A DNA stretch of 64,000 nt, taken from assembly GCA_963678675.1 (NCBI GenBank), contig OY783197.1, forward strand, positions 840,400-904,399. The letters are read 5' to 3'. A program made the translations under genes and the position numbers. How positions within the stretch are numbered: position 1 is the first letter of the stretch; every line of letters begins with the position of its first letter. Shown in pieces: positions 51,301 through 59,099 of the stretch. Source of the stretch: Xiphydria camelus (lineage: Eukaryota; Arthropoda; Insecta; Hymenoptera; Xiphydriidae). A model generated the notes under the pieces. It was not told where the DNA came from and made no database searches. It saw only the letters and a list, made by a program, of their open reading frames with translations.

Positions 51301-54300
51301 ACTTGCAGGATCATGTGTTCTTGATTCAATACATATTCTTTTGACACTAGCAATTATTTCTCCCTTTTGTACATTCTAGGGCGGCTGGCGTATACGATGA
51401 AGCGTCGCACCGGTGAATAACTCTAGACCGAATAACGTTACCGCTAACGACTTAAGGGGGATGTCTGACTCGTTGAAATCTTGAAAATTTCACGCCCTGT
51501 TCGCTTACTCGCAGAGTAAGCAAGAAATAGAGCGACGTTTCCAGACTCATCCCGATATTCTCGTACAACTTGAATTTACCTTGGGACGTGAGACGATCGA
51601 CGAAGGGTAGCTTTTATTTTCGACAATCACGTACAGCGTTGCTTCCGCCGCGTACGAGAACGAGGATGCAAAGAAACGATCGAGAGGAACGGCGAATATC
51701 ATTCTCCGAGATTTACCTTCATCGTTGTCGACCTCGTCGTTGCACTCCATTTCCAGCCGAATGCTGCAGTCCCTGCCCGCCCAACCGGTGGAGCACTCGC
51801 AGCTGTACTCCCCGTCCTGCAGCGTGCACAGTCCGTGACGACTGCATCCATTCTGGCATCCGGCTGTCGAAGCAATGTTATTTCGTCCGAGGGTGCAGAG
51901 TAATCGCTAAGCGTTGTCGCGCCTCGCGGGGATGATCGATACGGGGGTAAATTGTACGAGGTTCCCAGTCGAACGCGCGCGCTCGTCCCACCGACGTGCG
52001 GAGCCACTAGCTAGCTATGCACGCCTAACGACTTGGAATAATAAAACTTACGCAATGTACAGTGCCTGCCGTTCCAGCCCTGACTGCATACGCAGGTTCC
52101 GTTCTTGCACTGGCCGTGCTCGGCGCAACGGGCGTCGCATGGCTTCTGGTCGCACTCCTTTCCGGTCCAGTCGTCGTGGCATCTAAAACGATACGCGAGG
52201 ATTGACGAGCTTCTTGGGGGAAGCGTTGCTGATTCTTTTTTTTTTTTGGAAACGGAGAATTTTCTGTACTTTAGTTACAAGTAAGAATTGTAAAGGAGCG
52301 TTGAATTTTAATGCTCCATTTACGGACATAAATTTAAAAACAATGACAAATGCAACGAGAAATGATCTTGATGTTTTATTAATCTCTGAGAAATTTATTC
52401 GCTATGCTAAACAGATGCCAGAAGACAATCGAAATTGTTATTTGTGAAAGGCAAATAAATTTTATTTCTACAAAGCAACGGTTTTTTTTAAACTTTACTC
52501 TACTATATACACCGAATGTGCATATCAGTCTGATTACAAATTAATATAGGATTCTTTCAGAATCCGGAATCGCATGAATTAATGGAGAACGGGATTAATT
52601 GCGATACGAATGGTAAATTATAGACAATAGCGTAGCTAATTTTAATTCATTCAAATCGAAAAGAATAAATTTGTCGTTCATTTAAGGAGGGGGGGGGGGG
52701 GAGAGAAAGCCTTCGTCATGAATGCGTTGATAGAGTTTCATTTCATTATCAGAAGAAGAGACTATCACCTTTACACATATGTAGATCTATTTCTCTATAG
52801 ACACGACATCCACGACAAGATGGCATGAATTTTATATCGACCGCAAGAGGTAAATTAATTACACCCCGGATATATACTAACTTGCATCGTCCCTGTTCGC
52901 AAGAACCATGAGGACCGCAGTCCAGACCGCAGCTCGGCTGGGAGCAATCACTCCCGGTCCAGTGTTCCTCGCAGACGCAGGAAGCGGTCTCTAGATCGTA
53001 CGTGCCGTGATCCGAACACCCCGGTAAACATTGATACACCTGTTGGTCGACTTGGTTGCACCGTTCACCCTGCCAGCCGGCTTTGCAGTAGCACTTACCC
53101 GCTACGCAAGCACCGTGGCCATTGCAGCTGGGATCGGGGCAGTCGGCTGGAACGATATCGTCGGATTATTTGTAAAATCTCGTCGACGATCGAGGGATTT
53201 TCTTTTTAACTATTGAGACGATCTCGCGTTTTGAACCACTCCTTGTTATGGGTACGACGTAGTTTCGGTTTTTATGAAGATGTATATTCCTAAAAGTGTG
53301 AGTGAAAGATAGTACGTTTGTTCCTCCCTATCACTGTTGTTTAATGATTAAAGGGCGTATTGCAATTCCGGGAATTTTTCAGGTGAAAGTTAGTCAAGGA
53401 ACACCGATTCATGAGATGAAAATCGCTCAATCTGTACGAGTATTCATCAATCCTCATTGAATACTATAATAATATAATACTATTGAATGGTATTTAATGT
53501 CATTCAATAAATATCGAATTCTCACTGAGTAACTACGTCTGCTGAACTAATACCGTGCTTTGAATAAAACGAAATACTTCCTAAAGGTCGAAAAATCGAA
53601 AATACGCCACATATGTGTCACGCGGCTCGTAATAACTCGATAAAGAAAATAAATAATTATTGCATTGAATTCAGCGAAATAATTTACGGGTTGCTATCGA
53701 GTCCAAATTTGCTGTAAGTACACGATAAAACTAATATTGTTCGAATTATTATTCCTGTCAGATCTAACTAAAATCACGTTAGCACTCATCATGTTCATCG
53801 CTTGCGATTTTTGAAATTGAATGATAAATTTTTAAACTGTCAAGTCAAGAAAACCACACGATAGCAATACGTAAATAATTAAATAAGACCGATTAAAATA
53901 GATTTTAATGGATTCAAGTAAGCAGAGACGAAAGATATATTACGAGCCTACACTAATTGGAGTCAATTCTACCAACTTCCAACAACGCTAAAAGACGCAC
54001 CTAAAAGTCTATTAATTAAAGAGCACCGGATGCGATAGTCATTTTCTCGGGTGATTAGAATGCGAGCGATTGTATAAACCTGCAACAACTTATTTACCTC
54101 GGCGCGAATCTGGGCCAAAGTGACGTCTACGATGGTGTTCGTGGTCTGAATTAATTATTTTCCATCGACCAGAGATTGCAAGAATGTAAACGAGTATATA
54201 TCCCACTATGCACCGCAGGAATTGTTAATTGCACCACTGCACCGTAGTTAATAAACGTGTATTTAAATGTGGCAAAATGCATCCGAGTTAAAATTTTAAC

Positions 54301-57300
54301 AGAGCACCAGTACGTGTTACGATCGTCTTCTTGGCGTCCCGATAGCTCGGTGTAGTCCTGCTGGCTTGGCTGCATCGTCGTTGCATCGTCGCTGTACTTA
54401 CTGCGAATAGTGCAATGTCTGGATGCCAGCGTTGTTGGCCTCAGGTGTATTGCTGCCGTGTCACACACGTACTGGCTCTTAAAATTTCAACCGGGTAAAA
54501 CGTTTCATTGTAGCAAAAGAAATATTAATTAATTATTACAATATTTAATTGTATCGAGACACTATGTATTCCAAAACTCTCGTTTGATACAACTAAGTAC
54601 TGCAATAGTTACCAAATATTATCTTTCCCTTCAATAAAACATTTACTTCGCCACATTAAAATTAACGTTTATTATTTAATTATTATAAACTATTTCCTTG
54701 GTGAACTGGAATTGGTGCTATTGAAACAGTCCAATAACTACGTTATTAAATTCACGATAAATTAGATTTCTCGAGCTTCGTCAATTGAATTACCGTTAAA
54801 AGTGTCAAATTATTAATATATAACGAGAGAAAAATAGCGAGACGCGTGTGGCCAGTTCCAGCGCTTGACGATTACTGCGAGCGGATCAATAATTGAGAGG
54901 TAGCGCTGAGGTAGCTCGCGGCGGCACAACACGCTCGAGTTTATAGTTTTTGCGACTCAACCGTGAAACTTCGAACTTGGCCCTACGTGTACCGGTACAC
55001 GTATATGATACACATATCCAGGTATATATAGTATTTGGAAATGCGTATATTATAGGAATAAAGGGAATCGCGTACGATAAAATTTCACATGAAAAATTAT
55101 GAAATAAAATATCGACGTGGCGCGTAAGACCTGACTGCGTTTCAATTAGAAGAGTGTACACTCGGAGAAATAATTATTGGTGGTAAACGCGCAACAAAGC
55201 GAATTTCTCGTTCGCGAATTTATTTCCAGCAATAATTTCCCCATCGTCGAGCATCGTCGTGCAAGTCGTCGAGTTCGCGAAGCAGCTCGTTGCAGTCGTA
55301 TGTAAATGTCACCGAACGCTGCCGTGTAATTAAGTCCATCGATTATTATCCTAATAGTAATTGCGCTCGCATGCGGCGCATAAATAAATATTAACGCTCT
55401 CGCGTTGGAGAAAAGTGACAACGCGGGCACCCTCCGACTGTCTCGTACGGCCGTTTGCGCGAATTCTGCTGATTTCGCGACGGGCGAAGGGGTCAAAGGT
55501 CGGCGCAGTACGCACACGCAGCGCACGGTGCGAGGTAAATATTGAACGCGGGTTCAGCGCTTGACACGAATTCGCGCGTTTTAACATATGCAAATGTGGC
55601 GTACGAAGAACGCCCCACGTGGATTAATTATAGGACGGTACTGAGGCCGCCGGTACAACCGCGCTACTTTACCGTGATATCTCGAATCTGAACCGCGTAC
55701 GGCGGCACAGGACGTACGGATGAGTTATGAGAAAATTAATGGCGCCGTGACAAATGCGAATAAATAATATCCGGCGTATAGAAATAGCATTTGAGGTAAA
55801 TGATCGCGAGCTGCGGCTAGTCGAGCGCGCGCGGGACGCGCGGCGGTCGGGCTTGCTCGTCATTTTTGTCTTACAATTCCGTCGTACCCGGATTCGAACG
55901 TCGGCTCCGAGAGGAAGCGGTTAATTAAGCGTCGTCGAGTGGTTCCGAGGCTCTGCTCGTCCTCCCCGGTACGCCCCGCGTCCCTCTCGTCGCACCGCGC
56001 GCGACGACGCCTCGGCCTTTGAAATCGAAGTCCGCGGAAGTAAGAAAGAGCGATCGGAACACGGGGTGTGACGCAAAATTCCTTCGCGAACGAATGAATT
56101 TCAATTTTAGTTCCGCGACGCCGCCTCCCTTTCTTCCTCCCGGTGAGAATCGATCGACGTCCCCCCCGGAAGACGAACGACGGCGCGGCGTCAGTCGCAC
56201 TCTTCTTCATAAGTCTCGAGGAATCCGCGGGGTCTTTCGACGTCCTCTTCCGCGCCGCTGATCCTGTTTCCCGTGGATTTTTGCCTCCTCGCGAGGAGAG
56301 AAGCGAGAGGCGACGCGGGGGGGCGCGAGGAACTCTCGCAGGGAGGAAAATACCGTCGGAGCTCGCGTGTTCGCCATTCCGGAGAATTCGCCCCCGGCTC
56401 TCCGAGCGTTCGTGGTGTACTGCAGCTGATACGACTCGTCTTATCGTCGAACGGCGTTCCGCGCTCGTGGTGTAAAGATCCGAGTGGGTCACTCGCTGAA
56501 CTCGCGAGAGACTCACTCGACGTGTCCCCCTGTTGCGAGGAAGGGGTGACACGGAAGCGAGAGGGAAGCTTTTCTACGCTCAATTGGCGCGACGGGAAAA
56601 GTTTAGCCTTTGGTCGGTGGATAAATGAGTGGGACGTCGCTCTGTTCTAATTAGCGGAGAATACACTGAGAGAAGTAATTGCTGGTGTCAACAAAAATGT
56701 CTCGAAGTAAAAATATATGATTTTCTACATTTTTAAGAATACGGATTCTTGGTCGTTGAATATAACATATGAGGCTAGACTTACTCACTAGGAAAACAAA
56801 ACTGTAATCACTATTATCTTAATATTTACGAACTTTTGGTCTGCGCATCGATGTAAGATTTTGTTGTAAATGAAAACCTTCAAAATGTTGTAAATTAATG
56901 ATCATCAGAAAAAAATTATACAAACATGAGCCAAAAGCTGACAGATAATGAGATAGGTAACAGTGATTCAAGTATTTTTCCTGGCGAGTAAATTTATCTT
57001 CCTGTGTGAAAAAAGAAACAATTACTCGAGCCTATCAAATATTTTCTCGCGCGAAGATAACCATGACTTCATCCTGAAATTGTATCGTGTTTCTGATTGC
57101 AGAAGATATTTTTCTGCCACCAGCAATTAAATTTCTCTCAGTGAACGCCGGCGCTCAGAGGTGGTTGGTTCAAACGCCCTTCCGCTGCACTGTGGACGCG
57201 AGTCTAAATAAACTCGCAGAGAAGAGAACTCACGTTCATCGCAGAAAGCTCCCTTCCAGCCGGAATTGCAGACGCACGAGCCGCGCACGCACTGCCCGTG

Positions 57301-59099
57301 TTGGTTGCAATCCGGGACCTGACAGTCGCCGAGCGGTATGTCGCACTCGGCGCCTTTCCAGCCGTCTTCGCAGTGACAGAGACCACCGCCGTATTGACCG
57401 TGAGAGGAGCACAGCACGGGACACACGCTCTTGCTGCAATCGGCACCCTGCGTAGATCGAATGGACAGAAGAGATATAAGATTTCCATCGTCGAAGGTTC
57501 AAGAGTTGAACTTTCAATCTGTATATAATTCCAGCAATAAAAATGCGTTCGTTGAATATTATTTGATAAGAATCAACAGGGGAGAGTAGTTTACGTTGAG
57601 ACAGTGCATACATAGATTGAGACAATCAAAGTTATTTAAAGATGGTTGCTACAAAAATTCTAAAAAAAATTACATCAATATCGTATCATCGTGATACACG
57701 GATGACTAAGTATTCATTGTATACTACAATTCATTATTCTTTGAATTAAAAATAAAAGTTACTCTTGCGAGATACGTTCGAGTAAAATTTAGTGGCTTCT
57801 TTGTAAGTGAATTTATTGCATTTTAGTTTGATACTTTCTTACTAAAATAAATTCGAATTAGTAGCTCGTTTTACACTGAATAATGATCCCTGATCACAAA
57901 ATTGAATCGATTCATATTCTCTGGAGAAAATATTGATTTTTCATAAGTATGGAGAGTATTGTCATTATAATTCTGATACTCAGAAGGTCGTCAGCCCTGA
58001 TGGAGCAAATTGCGATGTTTGCGAAATATCGGCAAATTAGTAATTTTGGGATGTGCATTACCACCCCAAAAGCCAAGAGTAATAATACTCATAGCTATAA
58101 CAATAATTGCTTAATAAAATGAATAATTATTTAATGGAATCAATAATAGCAATTATTGCTCATCTTATCGCCGTTCGGAAACCCCGTACTTCAAAAAAAT
58201 ATCGAGTTTCCCACGCAATCTCACCTGGTACCCATCGATGCAGTCGCACTTGCCGAGGTAGCAAGAGCCACGACCGGAGCAATCGTTGAGACACGTCGTG
58301 GACACCCCTTCGGCCTCGGTGACCACCAGAGTGACCTTGTAGGGCTGCAGCTCGTCGTTGTACACCGAGAGAAACCACCGACCGGTGTCCAGGTACTGCA
58401 GCAGGCTCACGTTCACCAGCATCGGCTCCATCGCGGAGCGCTTGACCAGCAGCACGTGCTGGAAGATCGTCGAGTCGTCGCGTTCGCGCGGCGCCGCGGG
58501 CTCCACTTGGACGCTGGACTGGGTGTCCTTCATGAAACTGACGGCTTCCGCGGCGACGCTCCGCTTGAGCCTGTGGTCGACCCGACCGCCCTTCACGAAC
58601 TCGACGAAGTCGTACTGCGTGACGCTGGGGGCTACGTTGCGCCGTCCGTACACGGCAAAGTTCGCCCCCCACGGCAGCGTGAGGTTCAGCCGTATGAAGG
58701 CGGGCTGTTTGTTCCGGAACTCGGAGTTCCAGAAGTGGTACGGCGGTATCATCGCGGAGTGAGCCACGTTGTACGCTTGCAGCTCGAGAACGGCCGGCCA
58801 TTGCTGCTGGGCGGACTGCTGGATCTGCGGATCGCTCTGCTGATCGCCGGCGTTGTCCGCCGCGTTCGAGTGCTCCACGGTGCTCGTCGGCAGCGACTCT
58901 GCGGTGGAGCGGTACCGTTTAAGCGACGGGGTCGTCGCTGGCGGGGGTGGAAAAGGCGACTTTTTATTCGGCAACTCACCTTCCGTTGGCAACTGCGTCG
59001 ATATCGGATCGCGGACGTGGGAATTCTCGTGCGTGACGGCCTTGACGTCTTGGACTAGGATGCAATTGGTACTGTCCATCGGTCGCATTGAACTGACGG
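28748..59099 (-). CDS. Teneurin (Ten-m/Ten-a family), 16 visible exons, 5' end missing
   Basis: Teneurins are type II transmembrane cell-adhesion proteins that guide synaptic partner matching and axon targeting. Sixteen exons with GT-AG borders join without a frame break into 2,546 codons and a TAG stop. The order is linker with a furin-like RLKR site, eight EGF repeats, cysteine-rich and FN-plug region, NHL propeller, YD/RHS shell, RHS-core ([14 protein letters not shown]), and C-terminal toxin-like/TCAP region. Insects usually have two paralogues, Ten-m and Ten-a, and I cannot decide between them here, so no symbol is given. The intracellular and transmembrane exons are absent: the first visible exon opens at an acceptor in mid-frame. 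Introns range from under 200 bp to about 10 kb. Identification as a teneurin is certain; individual exon borders are predictions. Confidence 0.97.
29710..30118 (-). other. Teneurin intron (exons 15 to 16)
   Basis: The 409-bp intron is AT-rich. Nothing recognisable is seen. Confidence 0.8.
30119..30302 (-). CDS. Teneurin visible exon 15: RHS core
   Basis: The acceptor is TCTCGATAG and the donor is CCAACCG followed by GTGAGT. It encodes [26 protein letters not shown] and [16 protein letters not shown], the most conserved RHS-core motifs. It ends in phase 1. Confidence 0.95.
30393..32383 (-). CDS. Teneurin visible exon 14: main YD/RHS shell
   Basis: This 1,991-bp exon is the largest. The acceptor is CACATTCTCCAG and the donor is GATCAG followed by GTGAGT. 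It encodes about 660 residues of YD repeats, for example [35 protein letters not shown]-type motifs, [16 protein letters not shown] and [17 protein letters not shown]. It ends with the RHS-associated core lead-in [17 protein letters not shown] and [10 protein letters not shown]. The shell encloses the plug in known teneurin structures. Confidence 0.97.
32517..32739 (-). CDS. Teneurin visible exon 13: YD shell
   Basis: The acceptor is CATCTTTCCAG and the donor is ACCGACG followed by GTGAGT. It begins [17 protein letters not shown], a typical YD repeat, and continues through [14 protein letters not shown] to KTLAITDG. The exon is in frame with both neighbours and ends in phase 1. Confidence 0.95.
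32740..33091 (-). other. Teneurin intron (exons 12 to 13) with GA tract
   Basis: The 352-bp intron holds (GA)19 at 33,041-33,078, which reads as a CT tract in the transcript just downstream of the 5' splice site. Nothing else is seen. Confidence 0.85.
33041..33078. repeat. (GA)19 microsatellite
   Basis: A perfect dinucleotide run of 38 bases on the plus strand, (CT)19 in the teneurin transcript, 14 bases from the donor of visible exon 12. Confidence 0.97.
33092..34188 (-). CDS. Teneurin visible exon 12: NHL end and start of YD shell
   Basis: The acceptor is AATTTGTACAG and the donor is TCGGGA followed by GTAAGC. It carries NHL repeats ([48 protein letters not shown], then [13 protein letters not shown]). 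It then moves into the tyrosine-rich YD shell ([39 protein letters not shown]). A cysteine-containing low-complexity loop ([14 protein letters not shown]) interrupts the propeller. A (GA)19 tract on the plus strand starts 14 bases into the following intron. Confidence 0.96.
34463..34698 (-). CDS. Teneurin visible exon 11: NHL propeller
   Basis: The acceptor is GTTCTCTGCAG and the donor is CCGAAAG followed by GTAAGC. It encodes propeller blades with [18 protein letters not shown] and [18 protein letters not shown] and ends at AKLAHPK. It ends in phase 1; the next exon completes the Gly codon. Confidence 0.95.
34775..35433 (-). CDS. Teneurin visible exon 10: plug end and NHL start
   Basis: The acceptor is TTTCCTTGCAG and the donor is CTGAA followed by GTAAGT. 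This 659-bp exon begins [18 protein letters not shown] and passes through [37 protein letters not shown] and [12 protein letters not shown]. It enters the NHL propeller at [19 protein letters not shown], then [16 protein letters not shown]. It ends in phase 2. Confidence 0.96.
35505..35650 (-). CDS. Teneurin visible exon 9
   Basis: The acceptor is AGGCTTCCCAG and the donor is AGTCAG followed by GTACGG. The product is [14 protein letters not shown], then [16 protein letters not shown] and [11 protein letters not shown], matching the insect teneurin plug region. It leaves in phase 0. The segment [12 protein letters not shown] is the kind of short insert that can vary between isoforms, which is inference. 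Confidence 0.93.
35651..36672 (-). other. Teneurin intron (exons 8 to 9)
   Basis: The 1,022-bp intron is AT-rich. No gene or clear repeat is seen. Confidence 0.75.
36673..36857 (-). CDS. Teneurin visible exon 8: FN-plug
   Basis: The acceptor is CTTCCTATCAG and the donor is GCCGTCG followed by GTGAGT. The product [37 protein letters not shown] and a variable tail [13 protein letters not shown] is the conserved region preceding the NHL propeller. It ends in phase 1. Confidence 0.95.
37651..37934 (+). mobile_element. MITE-like element, family A, copy 1
   Basis: The ends are inverted: CACCGAGAGAAATTATTTCC on the left and CAATTGTTTCTCTCGATG on the right, flanked by TA on both sides. The interior phrase GGATCAAGCTACGGTTTTC, followed by CGTGCAAGAAAATATTTG, is shared with the other copies. 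Length is about 284 bp with no coding capacity. A TA target would suit Tc1/mariner-type MITEs, which is inference. Confidence 0.7.
38451..38690. mobile_element. MITE-like element, family E
   Basis: The terminal inverted repeats are about 40 bp. The left arm has ACTGGACCAGAGATGCTGTC followed by CTAAAAGTAGA. The right arm, reverse complemented, has CCTGGACCAGAAATGCTGTC followed by CTAAAAGTAGA. The element is about 240 bp with an AT-rich, non-coding core. Only one copy is visible in the window. Confidence 0.75.
39153..39509 (-). mobile_element. MITE-like element, family A, copy 2 (inverted)
   Basis: The ends ACACCGAGAGAAATAATTA and CACTAGCAATTATTTCTCTC match family A. The core runs in the opposite orientation to copy 1 (TCGCGTGAAGAAAACCATGG, then CTTGATCCTGG). 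It is longer than the others (about 357 bp), with a divergent left half. Confidence 0.7.
39693..39812 (-). CDS. Teneurin visible exon 7: transthyretin-related/FN-plug start
   Basis: This 120-bp exon lies between the acceptor TTTGTAAAACAG and the donor GGATG followed by GTGAGT. The correct frame reads [34 protein letters not shown] and AGGW, which are hallmark teneurin segments. A longer open frame overlaps here (39,588-39,830), but it is the wrong phase. The exon is isolated by a 9.9-kb intron upstream and a 2.8-kb intron downstream. Confidence 0.93.
41111..41253. repeat. 143-bp inverted repeat
   Basis: The outer arms are TATCCCGGGAA and TTCCCGGGAT. The inner arms TATATGATCAGACAAAATTA and ATATCTGATCATATA also pair. 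The non-coding interior suggests a small foldback element. Confidence 0.55.
42312..42347. repeat. CT microsatellite
   Basis: A CT-rich run with a near-perfect core of CT dinucleotides. A second such tract lies at about 42,565-42,600. Confidence 0.9.
42736..42758 (+). other. Perfect G-quadruplex motif (4 x G5)
   Basis: Four runs of five guanines are separated by single bases T, T and A, the most stable class of predicted quadruplex. It lies on the plus strand, which is the template strand for teneurin transcription. Confidence 0.9.
44574..44851 (+). mobile_element. MITE-like element, family A, copy 3
   Basis: The left end is CACCGAGAAAAATAATTGCC and the right end is CTAGCAATTATTTCTCTCGG followed by TG, inverted repeats of about 27 bp. 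The interior GATATAATTCCAAGATCAAG and CGATAGGCTCGAGTGATTG closely match copy 4. It is about 278 bp and non-coding. Confidence 0.8.
45075..45277. mobile_element. Foldback MITE-like element, family B, copy 1
   Basis: The element is almost entirely a palindrome. The left arm starts GAGGTTAAACTTGCTCG and continues to CTCTCATTATCTATGAGC. The right arm has GTTCATCGATAATGAGATAA and ends GGCAAGTCTGACCTC. The arms are about 75 bp and the length about 203 bp, with no coding sequence. Confidence 0.75.
46940..47130. mobile_element. Foldback MITE-like element, family B, copy 2 (right end truncated)
   Basis: The left arm GAGGCTAAACTAACTCGCCA, then CTCATTATTTATGAACTTTT, pairs with AAAAGCTCGTGGATAATGAG and AATAGCGATTGAAG. 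The final right-hand terminal sequence is missing. Confidence 0.7.
49758..49965 (-). CDS. Teneurin visible exon 6: cysteine-rich region
   Basis: The acceptor is TTTGCGTAG and the donor is GAGAG followed by GTAGGT. The reading is [17 protein letters not shown], then [18 protein letters not shown] and a helical stretch ending QDEYSE, a well-conserved segment after the EGF stalk. The exon ends with two bases (AG). With the next exon's first C this gives Ser before RVAVMRGQ. Confidence 0.95.
50239..50731. mobile_element. Inverted-repeat element, family D (~490 bp)
   Basis: The left arm reads GTAGGATAGATCAGG, then GTCGGATCATAGATCC and CGTATTACTTCCCTTAGG. The right arm, reverse complemented, reads GTAGGGTAAACCGAGG, then ATCGGATCATAGATCC and GCATTACTTCCTTAAAG. 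The arms extend over about 90-100 bp with gaps. The core is AT-rich and lacks ORFs. Confidence 0.7.
51081..51371 (+). mobile_element. MITE-like element, family A, copy 4
   Basis: The left end is ACTGAGAGAAATAATTGCTG and the right end is GACACTAGCAATTATTTCTC. The interior is close to copy 3: AATTCCAGGATCAAGCCATG, GATAGGCTCGAGTAATTG and AGAATTTCTTGTTCCAACGA. Confidence 0.8.
51717..51863 (-). CDS. Teneurin visible exon 5: EGF8 and start of the cysteine-rich linker
   Basis: The exon follows the acceptor GCTTCGACAG and ends GATGAAG before GTAAAT. It encodes the last EGF repeat ([13 protein letters not shown] to GWAGRDCSI) and then [13 protein letters not shown], the start of the cysteine-rich segment that follows the EGF stalk in teneurins. 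It ends in phase 1. Confidence 0.95.
52052..52182 (-). CDS. Teneurin visible exon 4: EGF6 end and EGF7
   Basis: This 131-bp exon lies between the acceptor CGTTTTAG and the donor TTGC followed by GTAAGT. It encodes [14 protein letters not shown], then EGF7 [16 protein letters not shown] and [13 protein letters not shown]. The frame joins both neighbours exactly. The next intron is short (188 bp). Confidence 0.95.
52183..52881 (-). other. Teneurin intron (exons 3 to 4)
   Basis: The 699-bp intron is AT-rich, with a G13 run at 52,689-52,701. No gene is seen. Confidence 0.8.
52882..53146 (-). CDS. Teneurin visible exon 3: EGF4, EGF5, EGF6 start
   Basis: The acceptor is TATCGTTCCAG and the donor is TGCAA followed by GTTAGT. 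EGF4 ([17 protein letters not shown]), EGF5 ([18 protein letters not shown]) and the start of EGF6 ([16 protein letters not shown]) are read in order. EGF5, like EGF2, has Tyr in place of one cysteine. The exon ends in phase 2, and the split Lys codon is completed by the next exon. Confidence 0.95.
56663..57143 (-). mobile_element. MITE-like element, family A, copy 5 (interrupted)
   Basis: The left end is ACACTGAGAGAAGTAATTGC and the right end is ACCAGCAATTAAATTTCTCT followed by CAGTG. The core is in reverse orientation (AAACAATTACTCGAGCCTAT, then TCTCGCGCGAAGATAACCAT). It is split by a family-B element at 56,771-57,000, so family B inserted after this copy was in place. Confidence 0.75.
56771..57000. 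mobile_element. Foldback MITE-like element, family B, copy 3 (nested)
   Basis: The left arm is GAGGCTAGACTTACTCACTA and the right arm ends CCTGGCGAGTAAATTT. The inner arms TTTACGAACTTTTGGTC and GAGCCAAAAGCTGACAGATA are recognisable family-B sequence. It lies wholly inside family-A copy 5. Confidence 0.75.
57234..57447 (-). CDS. Teneurin visible exon 2: EGF1 end, EGF2, EGF3
   Basis: It begins at GGTGCCGATTGC after the acceptor CTACGCAG and continues the previous exon in phase 0 (YQ then GADCSKSV). EGF2 is [21 protein letters not shown]; a Tyr stands where the third cysteine would be, leaving five cysteines. EGF3 is [17 protein letters not shown]. The donor is GATGAAC followed by GTGAGT, and the exon ends in phase 1. 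Confidence 0.95.
57448..58224 (-). other. Teneurin intron (exons 1 to 2)
   Basis: The 777-bp intron is AT-rich. Nothing recognisable is seen. Confidence 0.8.
58225..59099 (-). CDS. Teneurin visible exon 1: juxtamembrane linker and start of EGF1
   Basis: The acceptor TTTCACGATTTCAG precedes the exon and the donor is CAG followed by GTGAGA. It enters needing two bases to complete a codon and leaves in phase 0. It encodes about 291 residues: a low-complexity linker (prolines, then Q/S-rich), the conserved block [17 protein letters not shown] to [17 protein letters not shown], a furin-like RLKR site after GGRVDH, and the first part of EGF1 ([11 protein letters not shown]). No transmembrane segment is present. 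A strong internal donor (AAG then GTGAGT, at 58,979) and an acceptor-like CCCCCGCCAG 42 bases later bracket 14 optional in-frame codons. Confidence 0.93.

Larger units (their letters stand above)
49966..51716 (-). other. Teneurin intron (exons 5 to 6)
   Basis: The 1.75-kb intron carries the family-D element (50,239) and family-A copy 4 (51,081). No coding sequence is supported. Confidence 0.75.
53147..57233 (-). other. Teneurin intron (exons 2 to 3)
   Basis: The 4.1-kb intron is AT-rich from 53.2 to 55.1 kb and CpG-rich from 55.2 to 56.6 kb. A possible short family-A relic lies at 55,155-55,243. The nested family-A and family-B elements occupy 56,663-57,143. A 230-codon frame at 55,860-56,552 is arginine/serine-rich, overlaps several other frames and has no recognisable domain. 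Confidence 0.75.

Noticed and set aside
55860..56552. 230-codon Arg/Ser-rich minus-strand ORF
   Set aside because: It lies in a CpG-rich intron patch with open frames on both strands and shows no domain or splice support.
58156..59058. 300-codon plus-strand ORF
   Set aside because: It is an antisense shadow of teneurin exon 1.
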